Positions 15,388 through 22,633 of a stretch of 38,237 nucleotides of DNA are shown here, piece after piece. A program made the translations under genes and the position numbers. How positions within the stretch are numbered: the first letter of the stretch is position 1; each line of letters begins with the position of its first letter. Origin of the DNA: Paenibacillus artemisiicola (GTDB lineage: Bacteria; Bacillota; Bacilli; Paenibacillales; Paenibacillaceae); assembly GCF_017652985.1 (NCBI RefSeq), contig NZ_JAGGDJ010000051.1, forward strand, positions 1-38,237, written 5' to 3'. Under the pieces are notes generated by a model that saw nothing but the letters and a program-made list of their open reading frames with translations, did no database searches and had not been told where the DNA came from.

Positions 15388-16296
15388 TTACAACCGGTTC
15401 TTCGATTCAATGCAGGCGAAGAAATCGAGCAAAAACCGCTGAAACGCTTTCGCCACAAGGGGGAGCTTCTCGTTGGAGCGGTAGATCAAGCCGATCGTCC
15501 GCGTGACGCGCGGCGAACGGACGCGCACCTTGGCCGGCTGCAGCTTGCCCGCCCCCTGCAGGGCCATTTCCGGCAGCAGGCTGACGCCCATGCCGGCGGC
15601 CACGAGGCCGCGGATCGTATCCGTCTCCTGCCCTTCGAACCCGATGCGCGGCGCGAATCCGGCTTCCCGGCATGCGTCCATCACGATCGGGCGCAGCGAA
15701 TAGCCGTCGCTGAACAGCACGAACGTCTCGTCCTTCAGCTGGCTCAAATCGATCGCTTCCTCGCTCGACAGCGGATGGCCGGGCGGCAGGATGGCGAACA
15801 GCTCTTCCGTCAGCACCGTTTGCCCGGTCACGTGCGCGTGCTTCTCGGGATACGGTGAGACGAAGGCCAGATCCACGTCGCCCTTCATCACATCCTGAAT
15901 CAGCGACGGATACATGCCTTGCCGGAAGCGAAAATTGACGTTCGGGTTCATTTTACGAAACGCCGCGACGACTTCCGGAATGAGCGAGATGCCCAAGCTG
16001 TGCGGGAAGCCGAGGCGAACTTCGCCCTTGTCGGGGTCCAGAAACTCCTGGATCTCCATGACAGCCCGTTCGAGATCCGCCAGAATGACCTCCGCGCGCT
16101 TCAGGAACAGCGATCCGACCGGCGTGAGCTGCAGATTGCGGCCCTTCTGCAGGAACAGCTTCGCCCCCAGCTCCTCCTCTAGCTGATGAATCTGCCGGCT
16201 GACGGCCGATTGGGCCACGTGCAGCTCCTCCGCCGCCTTCGTGACATGCTCGCGCTTGGCTACTTTGACGAAATAATACAATTGACGAAGCTCCAT
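15388..16296 (-). CDS. LysR family transcriptional regulator
   Basis: A 302-aa LysR-type regulator. The winged helix-turn-helix covers residues 1-60 (MELRQLYYFVKVAKREHVTKAA, then QSAVSRQIHQLEEELGAKLF); the rest is a periplasmic-binding-protein-like effector domain starting near residue 90 (GEVRLGFPHSLG). The frame is open 17 codons further upstream, but ATG 16296 has AGGA 6 bases ahead and fits the family start. The effector is unknown; the closest match by memory is the GltC/CitR-like group of Bacillales. LysR proteins usually regulate a divergent neighbour, but here the rhomboid gene is co-directional and 47 bases upstream, so both may be co-transcribed. Confidence 0.93.
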   Translation of the reverse strand: MELRQLYYFVKVAKREHVTKAAEELHVAQSAVSRQIHQLEEELGAKLFLQKGRNLQLTPVGSLFLKRAEVILADLERAVMEIQEFLDPDKGEVRLGFPHSLGISLIPEVVAAFRKMNPNVNFRFRQGMYPSLIQDVMKGDVDLAFVSPYPEKHAHVTGQTVLTEELFAILPPGHPLSSEEAIDLSQLKDETFVLFSDGYSLRPIVMDACREAGFAPRIGFEGQETDTIRGLVAAGMGVSLLPEMALQGAGKLQPAKVRVRSPRVTRTIGLIYRSNEKLPLVAKAFQRFLLDFFACIESKNRL

Positions 16297-16343
16297 AACG
16301 TTCCTATCCCCCAAAAAAGCTTGGTTCGATCCCGCTGCCCGCG

Positions 16344-16964
16344 TCACCGCCGATAGGAGCGGTCCCGTCTCGCGATCAGGTACCAGTCGTAGGCATACGC
16401 GAGCGCGAACCCGGCCAGCAAGCCGCCGAAGTGCGCCCAGATGCCGATGTTCGGCACGATCAGCGTATAAATAACGCCGAAAATCAAAATCGTATACACC
16501 GTCTTGCGCGAGTTGGGATCCAGCGACCGCTTCATCAGCGCCAAAAAGAGATACGCGCCGAACACGCCGTAGATCGCGCCGGAAGCGCCGGCTCCGGCCG
16601 TCGTCGGATTCGCGATGACGCTGACCAAATTGCCGACGATGCCGCTAATTAAGTAGAACGCGGCGTACTTCCAATGGCCGAGCATCCGTTCGAGCGGAGG
16701 CGCGAAGACGAGAATGCTGAACAGGTTGTAAAAAATATGCGACAGACTGAGGTGCAGGAAGATGGCCGTCACATAGCGCCACGGTTCCTCCAACGAGAAG
16801 TAATTGTCGCCCGGGGAGCTGTAAAACAAACCCCAATTCAGCAGCCGGCCGTCCAACAGCAAGTGATCGGCCGCATACGCCAAAATATTGAGCAGCAGAA
16901 TCGCGGACGTGACGGGATACATCCGCAAATAGCCTTGGAAGCTTTCGTAACGAAGAAAGATCAT
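16344..16964 (-). CDS. Rhomboid family intramembrane serine protease
   Basis: A 206-aa six-helix membrane protease. The catalytic dyad is Ser128 in GAGASGAIYG and His178 in IWAHFGGLLAG; the upstream HLSLSHIFYN motif (about 71-80) supplies the oxyanion-hole Asn. ATG 16964 follows AAAGGAG. There is no C-terminal TPR extension as in B. subtilis GluP, so it is a compact form. The substrate is unknown. It is divergent from tpx, with about 100 bases between, and followed by the LysR gene in the same direction. Confidence 0.93.
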   Translation of the reverse strand: MIFLRYESFQGYLRMYPVTSAILLLNILAYAADHLLLDGRLLNWGLFYSSPGDNYFSLEEPWRYVTAIFLHLSLSHIFYNLFSILVFAPPLERMLGHWKYAAFYLISGIVGNLVSVIANPTTAGAGASGAIYGVFGAYLFLALMKRSLDPNSRKTVYTILIFGVIYTLIVPNIGIWAHFGGLLAGFALAYAYDWYLIARRDRSYRR

Positions 16965-16989
16965 GGACGTCTCCTTTACGCATCCTTAT

Positions 16990-17019
16990 TGGACAACCGT
17001 ATTTCGTTATGCTTATAAT
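16990..17019 (+). promoter_or_regulatory. sigma-A promoter of tpx
   Basis: -35 TGGACA (16990-16995), an 18-nt spacer, -10 TATAAT (17014-17019). TTATAATGATTTTGG (17013-17027) agrees with 11 of 14 fixed positions of the PerR box TTATAATNATTATAA, but much of the match is the -10 element itself. Confidence 0.65.
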
Positions 17020-17062
17020 GATTTTGGTAGAAACCAATTCCAATCGAGGAGGCTATTTCATA

Positions 17063-17581
17063 ATGGCTCAAGAACGTGCAGGCGTTTCGACATTTAAAGG
17101 CAACCCGCTCACGCTGATCGGACCGGAACTCAAGGTCGGCGACCAAGCCCCTGATTTTCAACTGAACAAATCGCTCGTGGACGTCGTTTCCTTGAAGGAC
17201 TATGCCGGCAAAGTAAAGCTCATCAGCGTCGTGCCTTCCATCGATACGGGCGTTTGCGACGCGCAGACCCGCCGCTTCAACGAAGAAGCAAGCAAATTCG
17301 GCGACAACGTCGTCATCCTGACGGTCAGCGCGGATCTTCCGTTTGCGCAAGCCCGCTGGTGCGGCGCCGCCGGCGTGGACCGCGTGGTTCTGCTCTCCGA
17401 CTACAAGAACAACAACTTCGGCGAAGCTTACGGCGTATTGATCAAGGAATTCGCGCTCGACATGCGCGCCATCTTCGTCATCGACGCCAACGATAAGATC
17501 CAATACATCGAAGTGCTTAGCGAAATGACGGAACACCCGAACTACGAAAACGCGCTGAACGCGCTGCAAGCACTCGTATAA
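17063..17581 (+). CDS. tpx: Thiol peroxidase, atypical 2-Cys peroxiredoxin
   Basis: A 172-aa thioredoxin-fold enzyme that reduces hydrogen and organic peroxides with electrons from thioredoxin. The peroxidatic Cys65 lies in SIDTGVCDAQTRRF and the resolving Cys100 in ARWCGAAGVD, the Tpx arrangement. The frame starts further upstream, but ATG 17063 has GAGGAGG upstream and starts with MAQERAGVSTFKG, which matches the family. Transcribed alone from its own promoter to the terminator at 17604. In B. subtilis tpx is induced by oxidative and disulfide stress through Spx; the same is plausible here. Confidence 0.96.
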   Translation: MAQERAGVSTFKGNPLTLIGPELKVGDQAPDFQLNKSLVDVVSLKDYAGKVKLISVVPSIDTGVCDAQTRRFNEEASKFGDNVVILTVSADLPFAQARWCGAAGVDRVVLLSDYKNNNFGEAYGVLIKEFALDMRAIFVIDANDKIQYIEVLSEMTEHPNYENALNALQALV

Positions 17582-17603
17582 GCCATTCGGGCGGAATCAT
17601 CAG

Positions 17604-17638
17604 AAAAGCGAGGACAGGGATTCCCTTCCTCGCTTTTT
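17604..17638. terminator. Bidirectional terminator between tpx and the DUF1499 gene
   Basis: AAAAGCGAGGA pairs with TCCTCGCTTTTT; A and T runs flank the stem so that it can act in both directions. Confidence 0.85.
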
Positions 17639-17647
17639 CCCGTTTAT

Positions 17648-18040
17648 TTATATGCTGGATGTTTTGTATTGAGCCAGCTTCTTATCGAGCGTTCGGTAAA
17701 TATCGAGAATCGTACGGTAATTAGACCCTAGGTCGCCAAAGGAGCCGCGCGACGCGGAATAGATGTCGACCGCGGACGTCACGGGATTGATGTTGATGAC
17801 GGATACGGTAATATCCATCGTTCGGCCGGTCATCGTGCGCTTCTCCAGCACGATTTCGCCGACGGACTGTACTTCGTGCAGCAGCCGGTAGCCTTGCATT
17901 TTTTTGAGTGTGGAGACGACTTCTTCCCACGCTTTTTCTCGAGATAGCTTGTAATAATGGGATTTCAGCAACGGATCTTTCGCTTTATCGCCAGTCAGTT
18001 CGTGACTGCGCAGCAACCCGATAAGGGTCCGCTTCAACAA
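17648..18040 (-). CDS. DUF1499 domain-containing protein
   Basis: A 130-aa protein of the DUF1499 family: AWEEVVSTLKKM, VGEIVLEKRTMTGRTMDITVSVI and the signature IYSASRGSFGDLGSNYRTI are visible. No signal peptide or membrane segment. The start is set at TTG 18040 because GGAGGGGGAG lies 7 bases upstream; a second TTG follows directly, and the open frame further upstream runs through the terminator of the RNA gene and is not coding. A TATGAT element about 45 bases upstream could be its -10. Function unknown. Confidence 0.82.
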   Translation of the reverse strand: MLKRTLIGLLRSHELTGDKAKDPLLKSHYYKLSREKAWEEVVSTLKKMQGYRLLHEVQSVGEIVLEKRTMTGRTMDITVSVININPVTSAVDIYSASRGSFGDLGSNYRTILDIYRTLDKKLAQYKTSSI

Positions 18041-18105
18041 AGGCAATCTCCCCCTCCAACGTCTTCTATGTACGCTAAGAGCTATCATAGCACAATTTGC
18101 GACAT

Positions 18106-18129
18106 AAAAAAAAGGGGTTGCCCCCTTTT
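18106..18129 (-). terminator. Terminator of the 6S-like RNA
   Basis: On the minus strand AAAGGGG-GCAA-CCCCTTT followed by a run of T residues (18106-18113). Confidence 0.85.
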
Positions 18130-18319
18130 CGTTTCGTGAGTAACCCGCCATGCCGTCCGGCTAGCTTGTTTCTGAACCCGCTCTCGCAGGTGGGTGGCCG
18201 CAGAAACGTTTTTGAGATCCCCTTTCGAGGGCTTGTCAGCCGCGTTTCGATATTAGTCTCCCTAAAAACAGCCATTGGTTCAAAACAAGTGTATAGCCGT
18301 AACGCACATCGCAGGATGT
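18106..18319 (-). ncRNA. 6S-like regulatory RNA (candidate ssrS/bsrA)
   Basis: An independent transcription unit of about 210 nt between a strong sigma-A promoter and a GCAA-loop terminator, with no ORF. The two ends pair into a long rod as in 6S RNA: 5' CCTGC-G-ATGT with 3' GCAT-G-GCGGG, then CGGCTA with TAGCCG, then CTTGTTTTGAACC with GGTTCAGAAACAAG, then further helices (GTTTTT/AAAAAC, GAGA/TCTC). Near nt 34-43 the RNA reads GTTTTGAACC, similar in sequence and position to the product-RNA template of B. subtilis 6S-1 as I remember it; the CTGcGATGTgCG start also resembles the E. coli 6S 5' end. 6S RNA sequesters sigma-A RNA polymerase in stationary phase. An untested alternative is a novel rod-shaped sRNA or a leader of the DUF1499 gene. 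Confidence 0.68.
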
Positions 18320-18325
18320 ATTGCT

Positions 18326-18354
18326 ATTATAGACCGTTCCGGCGCAAAAGTAAA
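18326..18354 (-). promoter_or_regulatory. sigma-A promoter of the 6S-like RNA
   Basis: On the minus strand: -35 TTTACT (18349-18354), a 17-nt spacer, -10 TATAAT (18326-18331). The start is predicted near 18319. It lies 15-20 bases downstream of the DUF624 stop codon. Confidence 0.8.
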
Positions 18355-18368
18355 CGTGACGCGCGCCG

Positions 18369-19169
18369 TTATTTAATGGTCGTGCGGCCATCCTCCGTGT
18401 TCGGCAGCATGATGGCCGCGTCTTCCTCCAGCCGTTTGCGTTCTTCCTCGGCTTCTGCCTCCGCCGCTTTCTCCGCTTGCATTTGCAGCTTCGTGTAGAT
18501 GCCGTAGAAGTTCCAGAACGCGATGACGCCCACGAGGCTCATCGTGAAGAACGGAACCAGGAACATCAATTTCGGCGAGCTGAAGCTGATGAAGAGCACG
18601 ACCCCGCACATGACGACCGTCGAAAGCGAGCGAAGCGGGCGCCCGATCGTGATGAGCAGCGCGTTCTTCAGCAGCTGGAGCGTCTTCATGTGATAGTGCA
18701 CCAGCATCGAGAAGAAGTTGAGCAGCGACACGCCGACCAGGACGATCAGCGCCACGAACAAATACGAGACGATGCCCATCGATCCGAGCTTGACGAGATA
18801 GACCCGGAAGTCCACGATCAGAATCGCGAACAGCACGGCATACAGGATGCCGCCGAGCATGGCTTGGACATAGCTCTCTTTATAATTTTTGAAGAAAGTC
18901 CGCAGGAGCGGCGCGTCGACTTCGCCCATCACCCATTTGCGCGCGACGCCGAACAGCGCGGCCGTTGCCGGAAAGAGCGTGAACGGCGCGATAACCGCCG
19001 CGATAATGAGATTGGATGTAACCTGGTCGGTCGTTTCCGCGAACAGGATCGGAAGCAACACGAACACGAACGGAATCGAGCAGATGAGCCACAGGATATT
19101 CGTGACCGATAATCGCATGATCCACTCTGAAATTTTGTAAAACCCGCCCATCATGCCTTTCATTTCCAT
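18369..19169 (-). CDS. YesL-like membrane protein (DUF624)
   Basis: A 266-aa integral membrane protein of the YesL/DUF624 family, recognised by MMGGFYKISEWIMRLSVTNILWL at the start and by five or six hydrophobic segments (about residues 22-45, 55-75, 103-160 as two, 177-225 as two). The C-terminus is an unusual charged tail (KAAEAEAEEERKRLEED, about 232-250) that is probably a cytoplasmic coiled coil. In Bacillales, DUF624 genes often sit beside sugar ABC transporter or oligosaccharide-use genes, but here no such neighbours exist. ATG 19169 follows AGGAGG; ATG 19163 is an alternative. Function unknown. Confidence 0.85.
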   Translation of the reverse strand: MEMKGMMGGFYKISEWIMRLSVTNILWLICSIPFVFVLLPILFAETTDQVTSNLIIAAVIAPFTLFPATAALFGVARKWVMGEVDAPLLRTFFKNYKESYVQAMLGGILYAVLFAILIVDFRVYLVKLGSMGIVSYLFVALIVLVGVSLLNFFSMLVHYHMKTLQLLKNALLITIGRPLRSLSTVVMCGVVLFISFSSPKLMFLVPFFTMSLVGVIAFWNFYGIYTKLQMQAEKAAEAEAEEERKRLEEDAAIMLPNTEDGRTTIK

Positions 19170-19191
19170 GACTGCCGAATCCTCCTAGCAA

Positions 19192-19442
19192 GCGATTTCA
19201 TTTCGTCCTACGATAACTATAATATAGGCGGCCGGATAAAGCCAACGTCCATTTTCGGGAATCCGCGCCGCGTACCGCAGTTATGGCTATATCCCTTCAT
19301 ACGTGCCTGCGCCGCGTCCGTTCCGCTCGCTCTCTAGACCGCTCAGCTTGCCGCTGACGGCATTTCCGCCGATCGGTCGGGTCATCCCCGCGATTGCGCG
19401 CAAAGAGTCGTCGAACGCCGTATCGGCGCCGAGGATCCGGTT
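19192..19442. other. Gene-less stretch between DUF624 and DEAD-box genes
   Basis: No supportable gene. A minus-strand frame of 58 codons is open at 19460-19287 and would end ...GRGAGTYEGI, but neither its ATG (19385) nor its TTG (19403) has a ribosome binding site, and it begins inside the helicase terminator. The upstream part presumably carries the DUF624 promoter, which I cannot place. Confidence 0.4.
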
Positions 19443-19490
19443 AAAGAAAAGGGCCTCCGCTCATCCGATTGCTCGGTAAACGGAAGCCCC
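19443..19490 (-). terminator. Terminator of the DEAD-box helicase gene
   Basis: On the minus strand GGGCTTCCG pairs with CGGAGGCCC (one G-T pair), followed by TTTTCTTT. Confidence 0.75.
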
Positions 19491-19509
19491 GGTCACGTTC
19501 AATAACGTT

Positions 19510-21117
19510 CTATTCGTCTGCGGACGGACGCGGACGGCGCGGCGCGTCGGAGCGCCCTTCGCCGCGGCCTCTGTAGCCGCCACCGCCGCCGCCATCACGG
19601 TCGCGATCGCGGTTATACCCGCCGCCGCTGCCGCTGTTCGAACCGCGGTTGCCGCCGTAGCCGCCCCGGTTGCCGCCGCCGTAGCCGCCGCCTTCGCCGC
19701 GGCCGCGCGGGCCGCTGCCGGAACGGTTGCCGCCGCCGAACGGACCGCCGGAGAAGCGGCGTCCGCTCGTGCGCACGTCCGGTCTGCGTTTCTTCGCGCG
19801 GATCGGATCCTCAGGCGTCAGCTCGATGTTCACGTCTTTCTTCTCGCCCGTGATCAATTTGATCGCCGCCGCGAGCAGGTTGACGGAATCGTACTGCTCC
19901 AGCAATTGGATGGCAATCGCCTTGAACTCGTGGACGGACTCGCCGTCCATCGCTTCGAGAATGCGTTCCGCCGTTACGCGCTGCTTGCCTTCGATCGCTT
20001 CCGCGATGCTCGGCAGCGGCTTCTTGGCGATTTTGTGGCGCGTTACTTTCTCGATGAAGTGCATGTGGTCCAGCTCGCGCGGCGTTACGAACGACCACGC
20101 CGTGCCTTCTTTGCCCGCGCGGCCGGTACGGCCGATACGGTGGACGTAGCTCTCCGGATCCTGCGGCAGGTCGAAGTTGATAACGTGGGATACGCCCGAG
20201 ACGTCGAGACCGCGCGCCGCAACGTCCGTTGCCACGAGCACGTCGATGCTGCCGTCGCGGAATTTGCGCATGACGGCGTCGCGCTGGTTCTGCGACAGGT
20301 CGCCGTGCAGCCCGTCCGCGGAATAACCGCGCTTCTGCAGCGCTTCGCTCAGCTCGTCGACGCGGCGCTTCGTACGGCCGAAGATGATGGCGAGCTCAGG
20401 GGATTCCATGTCGAGCAGGCGGCTCAGCGCATCGAACTTTTGGCGCTCGTGCACTTCGATATACGCCTGGTCGATCGTCGGCGCGCTCACCTGCGTCGGG
20501 ATGACCGACACATGCTGCGGATCCTTCAGGAACTGATCCGCCAGTCTGCGGATGTTCGGCGGCATCGTGGCCGAGAACAGCATCGTTTGGCGGTCTTCCG
20601 GTACCAAGGAAAGAATGGACGTAATATCTTCCATGAAGCCCATGTCGAGCATTTCGTCCGCTTCGTCCAGAATGACCGTTTGGACGTCGTCGAGACGAAT
20701 CGTCTTCCGGTTGATGTGGTCGAGCAACCGGCCGGGCGTTCCGATAATGATTTGCGGTCTCTTTTTCAACGCGCGGATCTGTCTGCCGATCTCTTGTCCG
20801 CCATAGATAGGCAGCGAACGCAAGCCTTTGTAGCGGGTCAGCTTGCCGATTTCTTCCGATACTTGAATCGCAAGCTCGCGGGTCGGCGTCATGATGAGCG
20901 CGACGATGCGGTCTTCCGTGACCGGGATTTTGTTGACGAGCGGGATCCCGAAGGCTGCCGTCTTCCCCGTGCCCGTCTGTGCTTGACCGATCAGATCGGA
21001 TCCGGTAAGCGCGATTGGAATGGCTTTGGATTGAATCGGGGTCGATTCCTCGAATCCAAGCTCCGTAATAGCTTGGAGCACTTTGGGCTCCAGGCCGAAT
21101 TCAGCGAATGTTTTCAA
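19510..21117 (-). CDS. cshA: DEAD-box ATP-dependent RNA helicase, CshA type
   Basis: A 535-aa RNA helicase. All core motifs appear in order: Q motif region (FEESTPIQSKAIP), AQTGTGKT, PTRELAIQ, GTPGRLLDH, DEADEMLDMGF, SATMP, then HGDLSQNQRD and HRIGRTGRAG in the second RecA domain. From about residue 430 the tail is a low-complexity Arg/Gly region (RGRGEGGGYGGGNRGGYGG), which in relatives binds RNA and targets ribosome assembly or the degradosome. The start is TTG 21117, with AGAAGGAG about 11 bases upstream. CshA-type helicases act in cold adaptation, mRNA decay and rRNA maturation. The tail is encoded by a GGC/CCG-rich repeat-like stretch at about 19560-19740. Confidence 0.93.
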   Translation of the reverse strand: MKTFAEFGLEPKVLQAITELGFEESTPIQSKAIPIALTGSDLIGQAQTGTGKTAAFGIPLVNKIPVTEDRIVALIMTPTRELAIQVSEEIGKLTRYKGLRSLPIYGGQEIGRQIRALKKRPQIIIGTPGRLLDHINRKTIRLDDVQTVILDEADEMLDMGFMEDITSILSLVPEDRQTMLFSATMPPNIRRLADQFLKDPQHVSVIPTQVSAPTIDQAYIEVHERQKFDALSRLLDMESPELAIIFGRTKRRVDELSEALQKRGYSADGLHGDLSQNQRDAVMRKFRDGSIDVLVATDVAARGLDVSGVSHVINFDLPQDPESYVHRIGRTGRAGKEGTAWSFVTPRELDHMHFIEKVTRHKIAKKPLPSIAEAIEGKQRVTAERILEAMDGESVHEFKAIAIQLLEQYDSVNLLAAAIKLITGEKKDVNIELTPEDPIRAKKRRPDVRTSGRRFSGGPFGGGNRSGSGPRGRGEGGGYGGGNRGGYGGNRGSNSGSGGGYNRDRDRDGGGGGGYRGRGEGRSDAPRRPRPSADE

Positions 21118-21165
21118 ACTGTTTCAATCTCCTTCTATCTGCATCCTACAGAAAATATACAGTTC

Positions 21166-21174
21166 ATTATAACA
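21166..21174 (-). promoter_or_regulatory. Extended -10 promoter of the DEAD-box gene
   Basis: The minus strand reads TGTTATAAT, an extended -10 element (TGN plus a perfect TATAAT) about 49 bases upstream of the start codon. No good -35 hexamer is present, consistent with the extended -10. Confidence 0.6.
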
Positions 21175-21259
21175 CAGTTGGGTTTCAGAATACCAGCAAA
21201 GGCGGAAGGCACATACTAAATGTTATTCCAGCATGAAACATTCGAGGTGGCGACTGTCA

Positions 21260-22084
21260 ATGAAAGCGTCCAGAACCGCAGCCGCGACGCTGCTCAGCGC
21301 GCTGCTGATCGCCTTCGGCTTCAACCAGCTGCTGATTCCCCACAGGATGATCAGCGGCGGCGTTTCCGGCATCACGATGATCGCGGGCTACGCGACCGGC
21401 CTCAATATCGGCTGGCTCTATTTTATTCTGAACGTTCCCATTCTAGTCTGGGGCTGGCGCGAGCTGGGCCTCCGCTTCGTCGGCTGGAGCCTCGTGTCCG
21501 TCGCGGCGACGACGCTGTTTTTGCAGCTCGTGCCGCAAAAGCCGCTTGTCTCCGACATCATGCTCGGCGCCGTGTTCGGCGGCGTCGTCGTCGGCTTCGG
21601 CAGCGGGCTCGCGCTTCGCTCCGGCTCCTCCTCCGGCGGCTTCGACGTCGTCGCGGCCATCGTGACGCGCAAGCGGGACATCTCCATCGGCATGCTCATC
21701 TTCGTGATGAACGGCTCCGTGATCGGCGCCCTCGGACTGATGACGAAGAACTGGGACGTCGCGCTCTTCTCCCTGCTCTCCATCTTCACCTCCGGGAAGA
21801 TCATCGATCTGATCCACATCAACCACGTCAAAATGACGGCCTTCATCGTCACGTCGCGGACGGAAGCGATGCGCGAGTCGCTTATCCCGCTCTATCGCGG
21901 CGTCACGGTCATCCGGACCCGCGGCGGTTACACGAACGAAGAGAAGGACATGCTCATGACGGTCACCACCCGCTACGAGCTTAGCGAGCTGCGCAAAATC
22001 ATCGCCGCGACCGATCCCAGAGCGTTCGTCAATATCGTCGAGACGGTCGCCGTCCTTGGCGAATTCCGCAAGCCGACGGTGTAG
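21260..22084 (+). CDS. YitT family membrane protein (DUF161 plus DUF2179)
   Basis: A 274-aa protein with the YitT layout: five or six N-terminal hydrophobic helices (about residues 5-190) containing PHRMISGGVSGITMI and LNIGWLYFILNVPIL, then a cytosolic DUF2179 domain (about 205-265; TAFIVTSRTEAM, then GVTVIRTRGGYTNEEK and AFVNI near the end). The function of YitT proteins (YitT, YpjC, YqfU, YvjA) is not known; a transport role is suspected. ATG 21260 has GAGGTGG 9 bases upstream; the in-frame ATG at 21233 lacks a ribosome binding site. It is divergent from the helicase gene. Confidence 0.9.
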   Translation: MKASRTAAATLLSALLIAFGFNQLLIPHRMISGGVSGITMIAGYATGLNIGWLYFILNVPILVWGWRELGLRFVGWSLVSVAATTLFLQLVPQKPLVSDIMLGAVFGGVVVGFGSGLALRSGSSSGGFDVVAAIVTRKRDISIGMLIFVMNGSVIGALGLMTKNWDVALFSLLSIFTSGKIIDLIHINHVKMTAFIVTSRTEAMRESLIPLYRGVTVIRTRGGYTNEEKDMLMTVTTRYELSELRKIIAATDPRAFVNIVETVAVLGEFRKPTV

Positions 22085-22164
22085 CCCACTCTTGCCTATA
22101 CCCGCCGCGGCAGCCGAGACAAACATGGATTTTTGTAAGAGCACTAGGTTTTTCAAACCCCGAC

Positions 22165-22173
22165 TGTTATAAT
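22165..22173 (+). promoter_or_regulatory. Extended -10 promoter of the 64-aa gene
   Basis: TGTTATAAT: TGN followed by a perfect TATAAT, about 75 bases upstream of the 22248 start. No convincing -35 hexamer. Confidence 0.5.
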
Positions 22174-22247
22174 AAGGCTATCCCGTCGTACAACAAAGTT
22201 TCGTGCCATACGTTTTACCCTCCATTACGATGAAAGGGTGATGCTTC

Positions 22248-22442
22248 ATGGATATGGAAACGGTCAGGCTCGTACAGATTGTGGAGAAATTAGCGCCGGA
22301 ATTAGTGCCTTTCCTCACGGAGCGGGAATTGAACCTGAATATCGTGCTGCGGGACGGATTGGCTTGGCTGGAACCGGAAGACGCGATGGAAATCGTGCAG
22401 CACAGCATATGCGAGCACCAGAAAGAAGTGCTCCTGCACTAA
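22248..22442 (+). CDS. Small acidic protein of unknown function (64 aa)
   Basis: A 64-aa acidic protein (MDMETVRLVQIVEKLAPELV at the start, HQKEVLLH at the end) predicted to be mainly helical, with no membrane segment. ATG 22248 has AAAGGGTGA at the right distance. It has its own extended -10 promoter and a perfect terminator, so it is a real monocistronic gene. I do not recognise the family; related short proteins seem to be Paenibacillus-specific. Confidence 0.7.
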   Translation: MDMETVRLVQIVEKLAPELVPFLTERELNLNIVLRDGLAWLEPEDAMEIVQHSICEHQKEVLLH

Positions 22443-22464
22443 ATGGACTGCTACCCATAAACCG

Positions 22465-22499
22465 GAACGAGAACAACGCGTTGTTCTCGTTCTTTTTTT
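22465..22499 (+). terminator. Terminator of the 64-aa gene
   Basis: GAACGAGAACAACG is followed directly by its complement CGTTGTTCTCGTTC and then seven T residues, a perfect palindrome. Confidence 0.9.
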
Positions 22500-22594
22500 G
22501 TTTAAATACATCAGTAAGGAGGCATTCGCGCTTCGTTTCGCGGCCGCGTCAAAGTTCGTACGAAATACCTCTGTGCCGCCTTCCGCGGCTGCCT

Positions 22595-22600
22595 TATAAT
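22595..22600 (+). promoter_or_regulatory. Possible -10 element of the DUF4015 gene
   Basis: A perfect TATAAT 33 bases upstream of the start codon; the -35 position (TGTGCC) is poor, so this is only a partial promoter match. Confidence 0.35.
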
Positions 22601-22633
22601 CGAAGTGACACTGTTTGGCGGGGAGAGAATGCG

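Noticed and set aside
19287..19460. 58-codon minus-strand frame ending GRGAGTYEGI
   Set aside because: Begins inside the helicase terminator and has no ribosome binding site at its ATG or TTG; kept only as a note on the gene-less stretch.
19560..19740. GGC/CCG-rich repetitive stretch resembling a tandem repeat
   Set aside because: It is the coding sequence of the Arg/Gly-rich tail of the DEAD-box helicase, a normal low-complexity RNA-binding tail, not an independent repeat or CRISPR array.
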